Under the pieces are notes generated by a model, which ran no database searches, was not told where the DNA came from, and worked only from the letters and a program-made list of their open reading frames with translations. Shown here in pieces: positions 1-6,183 of a stretch of DNA of 11,258 bases. The stretch spans positions 1 to 11,258 of the forward strand of contig JAFADT010000587.1 in the NCBI GenBank assembly GCA_023424585.1. Direction: 5' to 3'. The position numbers and the translations under genes were made by a program. Positions within the stretch are counted from its first letter, which is position 1; each line of letters begins with the position of its first letter. The DNA comes from Pseudomonadota bacterium (lineage in GTDB: Bacteria; Myxococcota; Myxococcia; Myxococcales; Myxococcaceae).

Positions 1-858
1 GAGCGCGCCGCCGAGGCCAGCGCCCGGCTCGCGGAGGCCATCGAGAAGCTGGCGGAAGTGACCGCGCGCGGGCCCCTCGTCCCGGCGCCCGCGCCCGTCC
101 CCGAGGCCGCCGCCGAGGCCCCCGCGAAGCCCAGCACCTGGGACGTCAGCGTGGGCCTGAGCCTCATCTCCCTCACCGGCAATGCCTCCACGCTGACCGT
201 GAGCGGCCTGGCCAGCGCGCTGCGCAAGACGGACAAGTGGATCTACTCCGTGAAGGCCTTCGGCGCGTACGGCCGCAGCCGCCCGCCCGAGGTGGAAGGG
301 GAGCCGGAGGCCCTGTCCCAGGTGGTGGCCCTCAACGCGGGCCTCGAGCTGCGCGGGGACCGCCGCTTCACGGAGCAGATCAGCGGCTACCTGCTGGCCG
401 GCGTGGACACGGACCACATCAAGAGCATCGAGGCGCGGCCCTACGGTGAAGCCGGCGCCAGCATCCTCTGGGTCGACACCAAGAAGGACGAGAAGGCCGG
501 CACGCGCGAGGCCACCCTGCGCACCGACTTCGCCTTCCGCTACGCGCGCGAGACGCGCTTCCAGTACTACCCGGTGCGCCTGGACCTGGAGGACGTGGAC
601 CTGGGCGGCCCCCGCTTCGGCGCCCTGTTCCGCTACGGCATCTCCAAGGACATCATCTTCCAGGAGGAGGCGGAGATCCTCGTCAGCGTCATCACCGACT
701 CGCGCATCCTCTTCAGCAGCCAGTCGCAGGTGATGGCCAGCCTCACCGACGCGCTGGCCCTGGGCGTGGGCTTCCTCGTGAAGTCCGACAGCGCGCCGCC
801 CCCGGGCAAGGTGTCCACCGACACGGCGCTCTCCTTCAACCTGACCGTCGCCCTGTAG
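1..858 (+). CDS. DUF481-like outer-membrane beta-barrel protein, 5' end missing
   Basis: The frame is open from base 1, so the gene begins left of the window; 285 residues are visible, ending at TAG 856-858. A GTG at 58 could be read as a start, but the coding pattern continues upstream of it (ERAAEASARLAEAIEKLAEV), so I treat it as internal. Visible order: a short Ala/Glu/Leu-rich, probably coiled-coil helix (about 1-20), a Pro/Ala-rich linker (about 21-46), then an amphipathic beta-strand domain starting at the WDVSVGLSLISLTGNAST segment and running to the end, which closes with the alternating strand ALSFNLTVAL. The 'G.S...GN' start followed by repeated aromatic strands is typical of the DUF481 (salt-induced outer-membrane protein) family, whose function is not settled. 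The last residue is Leu, not the classical Phe. Location in the outer membrane is inferred. It converges on the respiratory operon and has no visible functional link with it. Confidence 0.68.
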   Translation, partial: ERAAEASARLAEAIEKLAEVTARGPLVPAPAPVPEAAAEAPAKPSTWDVSVGLSLISLTGNASTLTVSGLASALRKTDKWIYSVKAFGAYGRSRPPEVEGEPEALSQVVALNAGLELRGDRRFTEQISGYLLAGVDTDHIKSIEARPYGEAGASILWVDTKKDEKAGTREATLRTDFAFRYARETRFQYYPVRLDLEDVDLGGPRFGALFRYGISKDIIFQEEAEILVSVITDSRILFSSQSQVMASLTDALALGVGFLVKSDSAPPPGKVSTDTALSFNLTVAL

Positions 859-867
859 TCCCCGCAC

Positions 868-888
868 GGCGGGCCGCATGCGCCCGCC
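868..888. other. Short GC hairpin in the convergent intergenic region
   Basis: A 6-bp perfect inverted repeat (GGCGGG 868-873, CCCGCC 883-888) with a 9-nt loop lies just after the stop of the DUF481-like gene. It is followed by AAAA on the plus strand, not a T run, so it is a poor intrinsic terminator for the plus-strand gene by itself. It may block RNA polymerase or protect a 3' end, but that is inference. Confidence 0.35.
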
Positions 889-937
889 AAAAGCGACGCG
901 GCGCCTGGGAGGAATCCCGGGCGCCGCGTTCGTGCTT
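889..937 (-). terminator. Probable terminator of the act-cox operon
   Basis: A strong inverted repeat pairs 896-909 with 916-929: 14 pairs, one of them G-T, around a 6-nt loop. An outer AAGC/GCTT-type pairing (891-894 with 934-937) can extend it past a small bulge. Read on the minus strand, the main stem is followed by a run of four T (complement of 889-892). It lies 25 bases beyond the last operon gene (coxD stop at 962-964). The symmetric stem could also stop the plus-strand gene coming the other way, although no T run follows on that side. Confidence 0.6.
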
Positions 938-961
938 CAGGGGACCTGCGGGAAGCGGGAG

Positions 962-1402
962 CTACTCGTGCACCTCGTGCTCCTGCTTCTTGAGCTGCTC
1001 GTGGCCGCCCGCGCGGCCCTCCACCGGGTTCGCGCCGATGTCCACCGCCTGCAGGTCGCTGTACTGCGACCCCGGGGGGTTGGCCAGGCGGAAGCGGGTG
1101 CCCAGGTCCATCAGCGAGAAGCCGATGAGCAGCACCACGAAGAGGATGGACACGGCGAACACCAGGCGGTTGGCGCCCTGGTGCTCCGACAGGTGCATGA
1201 AGTACAGCGCCACCAGCGTGCCCTTCACGCTGGCGATGACGAGCGCCAGCAGCAGGCCGAAGCTGGGCAGGTGCATGCGGCCGGTGAAGACCGTGACGAG
1301 CGTGAGCACCAGCAGGGCAATCCAGATGACCACGTAGCGCCCGGCGCCGTGGTGCTCCTGCATGTTGTGCTCTTCCTGATGCGATTCGTTGGCGATGGCC
1401 AT
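962..1402 (-). CDS. coxD: Cytochrome c oxidase subunit IV (caa3 type)
   Basis: 146 residues, ATG at 1402, stop TAG at 962. Three membrane helices are clear at about residues 23-41, 46-71 and 79-101. The second ends in KGTLVALYFMHL, a signature of the prokaryotic subunit IV family (COX4_pro/CtaF) found with caa3 and bo3 type oxidases, where it is thought to help assemble or stabilise the core. It is the last gene of the operon, 10 nt after coxC. A GAGGG ribosome site (1410-1414) overlaps the coxC stop, so translation is probably coupled. Family members are usually near 100 residues; this one has an extra hydrophilic tail of about 45 residues (102-146), and both ends are rich in His and Glu. 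The identity rests on helix pattern, signature and position. Confidence 0.85.
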   Translation of the reverse strand: MAIANESHQEEHNMQEHHGAGRYVVIWIALLVLTLVTVFTGRMHLPSFGLLLALVIASVKGTLVALYFMHLSEHQGANRLVFAVSILFVVLLIGFSLMDLGTRFRLANPPGSQYSDLQAVDIGANPVEGRAGGHEQLKKQEHEVHE

Positions 1403-1412
1403 GTCGTAACCC

Positions 1413-2075
1413 TCAGACCAGGTACAGCATCGGGAAGAGGAAGATCCACACCAGGTCGACGAGGTGCCAGTACATGGAGCCCAGCTCGACCTGCGTGTAG
1501 TTGTCCGCGCTGAAGTCCCCGACGCGGTACGCGCGCACCGTGGCGAAGCCCAGCACCGTCATGCCGATGATGACGTGCAGTGCGTGCAGCGCCGTGGAGG
1601 CGAAGTACACGGTGAAGTACAGCGGCGCGCCCGGCAGCTGGATGCCTTCGTAGAAGTAGTACCGGCCGGGCAGCGTCCCGATGTGGAACTTGTGCTTGTA
1701 CTCGAAGAACTTGATGACGAGGAAGCCCAGCGCCATCAGGAGGGTGAGCACGTTCATGTGCCCCACCATCGCGTTCTTGCCCTCCTTGGCGTAGTGCACC
1801 GCCATGGCGGCGGTGAACGAGGAGGTGATGAGCACCACCGTGTTGATGGTGCCCATCGTCAGGTCCAGGCTGCGGCTGGAGGCCGCCCACGCTTCCGGGA
1901 ACAGGAAGCGGTAGGCCGCGTAGCACGCGAACAGACCCGCGAAGAGCAGGATTTCCGTGGCGAGGAAGAGCCACATGCCCAGCCGCGCCGCGTGCTTCTG
2001 GACGTCCAGCGACGCGAAGTGGGCAGCCAGCTTGGGACCGGGCACCGAGCCCGGCGTCACGTGAGCGCTAGACAT
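1413..2075 (-). CDS. coxC: Cytochrome c oxidase subunit III
   Basis: 220 residues, ATG at 2075, stop TGA at 1413. This is the short five-helix form of subunit III (ctaE type), without the two extra N-terminal helices of the mitochondrial-like form. Visible helices are near 31-50, 77-95, 108-125, 152-180 and 200-220. Family signatures are the buried acidic motif FFEYKHK (123-129, Glu125), LHALHVIIG (163-171) and the C-terminal YWHLVDLVWIFLF stretch. It is an integral inner-membrane subunit that supports stable proton pumping by subunit I but carries no metal centre. The ATG overlaps the end of coxA by 8 nt (ATGTCTAG), and a GAGGT ribosome site sits 5 nt upstream inside coxA (2081-2085), which supports this start and coupled translation. 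Confidence 0.95.
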   Translation of the reverse strand: MSSAHVTPGSVPGPKLAAHFASLDVQKHAARLGMWLFLATEILLFAGLFACYAAYRFLFPEAWAASSRSLDLTMGTINTVVLITSSFTAAMAVHYAKEGKNAMVGHMNVLTLLMALGFLVIKFFEYKHKFHIGTLPGRYYFYEGIQLPGAPLYFTVYFASTALHALHVIIGMTVLGFATVRAYRVGDFSADNYTQVELGSMYWHLVDLVWIFLFPMLYLV

Positions 2076-3744
2076 CCGACACCTCGCCCTCGGCCTTCTT
2101 CGGATCCACGTAGAAGTGCGGCTCCTCGGGGTACGTCGGCTGGGGCCCGATGAAGTTGTGCGTGGGCGGCGGCGACCGGGTCAGCCACTCGTAGCCCTTG
2201 CTGTTCCACGGGTTGTCCACGCGCTCGCCGTAGATGAGCGCGTAGGTCAGGTACCCCGCGATGATGAGGAAGCCGAACGCGAGCAGCGTCGCGCCCGCCG
2301 TGGACGCCACGTTCAGCGCCTGGAAGCGCTCCGGGTACTCGTAGTAGCGGCGCGGCATGCCCGAGTTGCCCAGCAGGAACTGCGGGATGAACGTCGCGTT
2401 GAAGCCCAGGATGATGAGCGCCGCGGACACCAGGCCCCACCCATCGTGGTACATCTTCCCGAACATCTTCGGGAACCAGTAGTGCAGCGCGGCCAGGAAG
2501 GCCATGATCGTCGCGCCCACCATGATGAAGTGGAAGTGCGCCACGACGAAGTAGGTGTCGTGCCACGCCACGTCCAGCGACACCGTCGCCACCGCGATGC
2601 CCGTCATGCCGCCGAACACGGTGAAGAACAGGAATCCGCAGAAGTAGGCGAACGGCGTCGTGAACTCCACCGCGCCCTTGTAGACCGTGCCCACCCAGTT
2701 GAAGACCTTGATGGCCGTGAACACGCCCACCAGCATCGACAGCACGCCGAACACGCCGGCGTTGAAGGTCGACTGGCCGGACACGAACATGTGGTGGCCC
2801 CAGGCGAAGAAGCCCACGAACGCGATGCCCACGCTGGAGTACGCCACCGCGCGGTAGCCGAAGATGTTCTTGCGGCTGAACGCGGAGACGATCTCGCTCA
2901 TCACGCCGAACGCCGGCAGCACCATGATGTACACGGCCGGGTGGCTGTAGAACCAGAACAGGTGCTGGAAGAGCACCGGGTCACCGCCGCGGGCCACGTC
3001 GAACATGCCCAGGCTGAACAGGTTCTCCGCCGTCACCAGGAGCAGCAGCAGGCCGATGACGGGCGTCGCCAGCACCTGGATGCAACTGGTGGCGTAGAGC
3101 GCCCACACCATCAGCGGCATCTTGAACCAGGTGATGCCCGGCGCGCGCATGGTGTGCGTCGTGACGATGAAGTTCATGCCCGTGAGGATGGAGCTGAACC
3201 CGATGATGAACGCGCCGAAGAGCACCGGCGCCACCGTCGTCGTCGTGTGCGCGCTGTACGGCGTGTAGAACGTCCAGCCGGTGTCCAGGCCGCCGTTGAG
3301 CATGCCCCAGAGCGCGAAGGCCGCGCCGGCCAGGTACACGTAGAGCGACATCAGGTTCAGCCGCGGGAACGCCACGTCCTTCGCGCCCAGCATCAGCGGC
3401 AGCAGGAAGTTGCCGAAGATGGCCGGGATGGCAGGGATCATGAACAGGAAGATCATGACGATGCCATGCAGCGTGAAGACGCGGTTGTACGTCATCGCGT
3501 CCATGATGGTCGGACCGGGCGTGAGCAGCTCGATCCGGATGAGCAGCGCGAAGATGCCGCCCACCAGGAAGAAGAGCAGCACCCAGGCCATGTACATGAT
3601 GCCGATGCGCTTGTGGTCCACCGTCAGCAGCCACGACTTCACCGTGGTGCCGTCCGTCAGGTAGCTCGGGTGGTGGCCGTGGTCGTCGTGCGCCTCATGG
3701 CCGGGGACGGCCCCCGGCGCGGCGATGCTACTGGATGGGGTCAT
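2068..3744 (-). CDS. coxA: Cytochrome c oxidase subunit I, A2 type catalytic core
   Basis: 558 residues, ATG at 3744, stop TAG at 2068. This catalytic subunit reduces oxygen to water and pumps protons across the inner membrane. All metal ligands are visible: His93 (TLHGIVMIF) and His405 for heme a; His403 for heme a3 (HDTYFVVAHFHF, 395-406); His268, His317 and His318 for CuB (HPAVY and WGHHMF). Tyr272 is in place for the His-Tyr crosslink, and Lys346 (TAIKVFNW) is the probable K-channel lysine. The D-channel Glu of the common GHPEVY motif is absent; the sequence is YSHPAVY, which marks the A2 subtype. The N-terminus carries a His-rich segment (16-25). The ATG overlaps the coxB end by 17 nt, with GAGGG 8 nt upstream (3753-3757). 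The next Met (50) lies at the start of the first helix, so the first ATG is the sensible start. Confidence 0.98.
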   Translation of the reverse strand: MTPSSSIAAPGAVPGHEAHDDHGHHPSYLTDGTTVKSWLLTVDHKRIGIMYMAWVLLFFLVGGIFALLIRIELLTPGPTIMDAMTYNRVFTLHGIVMIFLFMIPAIPAIFGNFLLPLMLGAKDVAFPRLNLMSLYVYLAGAAFALWGMLNGGLDTGWTFYTPYSAHTTTTVAPVLFGAFIIGFSSILTGMNFIVTTHTMRAPGITWFKMPLMVWALYATSCIQVLATPVIGLLLLLVTAENLFSLGMFDVARGGDPVLFQHLFWFYSHPAVYIMVLPAFGVMSEIVSAFSRKNIFGYRAVAYSSVGIAFVGFFAWGHHMFVSGQSTFNAGVFGVLSMLVGVFTAIKVFNWVGTVYKGAVEFTTPFAYFCGFLFFTVFGGMTGIAVATVSLDVAWHDTYFVVAHFHFIMVGATIMAFLAALHYWFPKMFGKMYHDGWGLVSAALIILGFNATFIPQFLLGNSGMPRRYYEYPERFQALNVASTAGATLLAFGFLIIAGYLTYALIYGERVDNPWNSKGYEWLTRSPPPTHNFIGPQPTYPEEPHFYVDPKKAEGEVSDV

Positions 3745-4774
3745 AGGCGGGGCCCTCGGAAGCGGTCTCGCGCACGTTCGCGGTGCGCAGCGTCTTGATG
3801 TACTCGACGATGGCGGCCGACTCGGGGCCCTGCAGCTTGCCCTGGTAGGTCGGCATCACGTTCTGGTAGCCGGCGACGATGTGCGCGCCCGGGTCCATCA
3901 TCGACTGGGTGATGTAGGCCTCATCCACGCGGATGCTCTGGCCATCATCGAGCTTCTCCTCGCGCTCGTACATCCCCAGGAAGGTGGGGCCGATGTGCTT
4001 CGAGCCGTCCACCGAGTGGCACTTGAGGCAGCCCTGCGTGCCCACCAGCTTCTGGCCCTGCTCGGCCATGCGGGCGACGGAGGGCACGAGCGACGTGTCC
4101 GCCAGCGCGTCCTGCCGGTCCTGGAGGCGGCCGCGCTGCTGCTCCTGCAGCCAGTTCTCGTAGTCCTCCGGCGCGAGCACGACGACCTCCGCCAGCATCT
4201 TCGAGTGCGACAGGCCGCAGTACTCGGTGCAGAGCACCTGGTACGTGCCGGGCTTCGTCGCCTCGAACCAGGCCTGCGTGTAGCGGCCCGGCAGCGCGTC
4301 CATCTTGATGCGGAAGGACGGGACGAAGAACGAGTGGATGACGTCGCGGGACGTGATGAGCAGGCGCACCGGGCGGTTGGCCGGCACGTGCAGCACGTTC
4401 ACGCCGTTGGGGCCCTCCGGGTAGGAGAACTTCCACATCCACTGCTTGCCCATGACGTAGACATCCATCGAGTCCTTGGGCGGAGTGGTGAACCAGGTGA
4501 AGTCCCGGAACCCGATGGCGAACCACGCCAGGAAGAACACCAGCGGGACGGAGACGAAGAGGAACTCCGTCTTCAGGTCCGGCACCACGTATTCCGTGTG
4601 CTGGTGGGCCTCCCGCCGGCGGTAGCGGAAGAACATGAAGAGCGCCGCGAGGCCGACGCCCGCGGACATCACCATCGTCGTGCCGACGACGAAGTAGTGC
4701 AGGAAGTCGACCCGTTCCGCGAACGTGGACGCGCGCTCCGGGAGGAACAGGAATTGATTGGCCAGGTCGCTCAT
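3728..4774 (-). CDS. coxB: Cytochrome c oxidase subunit II fused to cytochrome c (caa3 type)
   Basis: 348 residues, ATG at 4774, stop TAG at 3728. It accepts electrons and passes them through CuA to subunit I. Order: N-terminal segment with two membrane helices (about 26-49 and 70-88), a periplasmic cupredoxin domain (about 100-205), a linker, and a class I cytochrome c domain (about 235-335). CuA ligands are all present: His147 (VIHSFFVPSF), then C182-T-E184-Y-C186, His190 and Met193 (CTEYCGLSHSKM). Heme c is attached at C249-L-K-C252-H253, with Met307 (NVMPTY) the likely sixth ligand. The fused heme domain defines the caa3 form and makes it the likely docking partner of ActE. The ATG shares an ATGA overlap with the sco stop, and GAAAGG (4784-4789) is a fair ribosome site. 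There is no clear cleavable signal peptide. Confidence 0.97.
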   Translation of the reverse strand: MSDLANQFLFLPERASTFAERVDFLHYFVVGTTMVMSAGVGLAALFMFFRYRRREAHQHTEYVVPDLKTEFLFVSVPLVFFLAWFAIGFRDFTWFTTPPKDSMDVYVMGKQWMWKFSYPEGPNGVNVLHVPANRPVRLLITSRDVIHSFFVPSFRIKMDALPGRYTQAWFEATKPGTYQVLCTEYCGLSHSKMLAEVVVLAPEDYENWLQEQQRGRLQDRQDALADTSLVPSVARMAEQGQKLVGTQGCLKCHSVDGSKHIGPTFLGMYEREEKLDDGQSIRVDEAYITQSMMDPGAHIVAGYQNVMPTYQGKLQGPESAAIVEYIKTLRTANVRETASEGPAYDPIQ

Positions 4775-5646
4775 GTAGTCGCGCCTTTCTTCAGCTCGCG
4801 CCTCCAGAAATAGATCAGCATCGTGGCCAGGGCGCCGAAGACAGCCAGGGAGCCCAGGCGGATGAACCCGAAGATGTAGAAACCGTACCGCCGCGTGGCG
4901 GTGTCATACTTGAAACAGGACATGACGATGCGATCGACGCTCGTCCCGACCCGACCGCCCGCTGCTTCCAGCAGCGAAAGCTTCACGTCCTTGCGGTCGA
5001 ACGACGTGCCGTAGAGGTAGCGCGAGATGCTCCCCTCCGGCGTGAGCACGGTGACCACCGCGGGGTGGGCGTACTGCTTCGTGCTCGGTTCATACGTGTA
5101 CTTGAAGCCCACGGCGTCGGCGAGCTTGTGGATGTTCTCGTCGGTGCCGGTGAGGAAGTGCCAGGGAGCCGTCTCCGGCTTGCCCATGGACTGGAGGTAC
5201 TTGCGCCGCCGCTCGGCGCTCTGCGCCGGGGTGTCCTTGGGGTCGATGCTGACGGTGACGGCCTCGTAGTCCTTGCCCAGCTCCAGGCCCAGCTCGCGCA
5301 TCACGCGGACCTGCTCGTTGATGACGAGGTTACAGAGCATGGGGCACTCGTAATAGACGAGCGTGAGCAGGGTGGGGCGCGTCTTCGACAGCAGCGTGCC
5401 CAGCCGGATCTCCTCCCCCTGGGAGTCCAGGAAGCGGGTCTCCAGGGGGAGCGGCTCCCCCAGGTGCTCCTCGACGTCCACCCCCGTCACCGGCGGGGGC
5501 AGGTCGGAGTCCGCCTCCACGATGGCGCGGGGCGTCTTGCCTCCGCCCGGCAGGGCGTGCGCGGGCGTGGCGCTGGTGAGCACCAGCGCGAGCGCCGCGA
5601 GGAGCCCGGCGACGCGGGCGGAGGAGGGTGGAAGAAGGGACGGCAT
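4771..5646 (-). CDS. SCO1/SenC-family copper chaperone for CuA assembly
   Basis: 291 residues, ATG at 5646, stop TGA at 4771. SCO proteins have a thioredoxin-like fold and load copper into the CuA site of subunit II. The copper ligands are Cys101 and Cys105 (YECPMLCN) and His194 (YAHPAVV). An N-terminal signal peptide (hydrophobic 12-27, possible cleavage after AHA at 31) leads it to the periplasm. Unlike many SCO proteins, which have only an N-terminal anchor, this one also has a C-terminal membrane helix (about 256-281) after a conserved-looking CFKYDTATRRYG segment, followed by a basic tail. The start is the only usable one: no start codon lies between it and the upstream gene's stop, which is in the same frame. 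No Shine-Dalgarno sequence is visible. It overlaps coxB by ATGA, fitting co-production with its client. Confidence 0.92.
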   Translation of the reverse strand: MPSLLPPSSARVAGLLAALALVLTSATPAHALPGGGKTPRAIVEADSDLPPPVTGVDVEEHLGEPLPLETRFLDSQGEEIRLGTLLSKTRPTLLTLVYYECPMLCNLVINEQVRVMRELGLELGKDYEAVTVSIDPKDTPAQSAERRRKYLQSMGKPETAPWHFLTGTDENIHKLADAVGFKYTYEPSTKQYAHPAVVTVLTPEGSISRYLYGTSFDRKDVKLSLLEAAGGRVGTSVDRIVMSCFKYDTATRRYGFYIFGFIRLGSLAVFGALATMLIYFWRRELKKGATT

Positions 5647-5685
5647 GGCGAAGGACGGCTCTGGGTAGGGGGAGCGGGTGGGAGC

Positions 5686-6183
5686 CTACTTCTTGGGAGC
5701 CGGGGCCGGGGGCGCCGCGTGCGGCGCGGGGGCCGGGGCCTCCTGCGGAGCCGGGGCCTCCTGGGGCGCCGGAGCGGGCTCGCGGGCCTTCTGGGCCTCG
5801 GTCGTGATGACGTGCTGCATGGCCTGGTCCAGCGGCTTGTGGGCCCTGACGCCCGGCTGGTCACCCCAGCCGTTGTTCAGCGCCTGGTGCTGGCCGCCCA
5901 GCTTCTCCGCCGCGCGCCAGTCCTGCTCGAACAGGCGCTGGTTCACGATGCCCACCTCGTACTGGCCCACCGCCGCGGGGCGGGGCGGAGGCCCGTCCGG
6001 CTGCGCGGCCTCCATGGTGACGACCTGGATGCGCCAGGCCCACACCGCGCCGACGAGGAAGAGGACCATGGCGCCCACACCGACGCCGATGATCTTCCCC
6101 ATGACGAGGTGGTCTTCCTCGGCCGCCACGCCATGCGCGCCGACGATGACCCGCGATTCGACTTCGGACTGGGTCTTCTTCAT
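5686..6183 (-). CDS. Small one-helix membrane protein of unknown function at the act-cox junction
   Basis: 165 residues, ATG at 6183, stop TAG at 5686. I do not recognise a named family. Order: a hydrophilic N-terminus (1-28), one membrane helix (about 30-50), a soluble domain (about 70-130) and a Pro/Ala/Glu-rich tail (135-165) with a repeated APAPQE unit. The N-terminus has few positive charges, so orientation is uncertain; a single-pass protein with a periplasmic domain is the likelier reading. The soluble part holds LNNGWGDQPG (102-111) and KPLDQAMQHV (116-125). From memory these resemble a 'GW.D...G....P.D.AM' pattern in small proteins next to SCO genes in other bacteria. No cysteine is present, so neither heme c nor a thiol copper site is possible. 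The ATG shares an ATGA overlap with actF and has a GAGGT site (6194-6198), so it is certainly part of the operon. Role inferred: accessory or assembly factor. Confidence 0.8.
   Translation of the reverse strand: MKKTQSEVESRVIVGAHGVAAEEDHLVMGKIIGVGVGAMVLFLVGAVWAWRIQVVTMEAAQPDGPPPRPAAVGQYEVGIVNQRLFEQDWRAAEKLGGQHQALNNGWGDQPGVRAHKPLDQAMQHVITTEAQKAREPAPAPQEAPAPQEAPAPAPHAAPPAPAPKK
5732..5767 (-). repeat. Two-copy 18-nt tandem repeat coding Pro-Ala-Gln-Glu units
   Basis: Two adjacent 18-nt units (5732-5749 and 5750-5767) share 15 of 18 positions, with GCCGGGGCCTCCTG identical at their starts. They code for the repeated APAPQE unit in the tail of the small membrane protein. Such low-complexity linkers can vary in length between strains by slippage. 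Confidence 0.7.

Noticed and set aside
58..60. GTG as the start of the DUF481-like gene
   Set aside because: The frame is open to base 1 with protein-like helix sequence; starting here would leave no signal peptide for an outer-membrane protein.
1413..1974. Second minus-strand frame overlapping coxC, running into coxD
   Set aside because: Arg/His/Ala-rich product without membrane helices; coxC in the other frame has full subunit III signatures.
2116..3798. Long open frame on the plus strand, antisense to coxA (560 codons)
   Set aside because: Its product is dominated by Arg, His, Glu, Val and Gln with no hydrophobic core or motif. It mirrors the codon pattern of coxA, as expected in very high GC DNA.
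5445..5461. Perfect 7-bp hairpin with a 3-nt loop inside sco
   Set aside because: It codes for ordinary residues (GEPLP region), has no T run on either side, and short G/C hairpins are expected by chance at this base composition.
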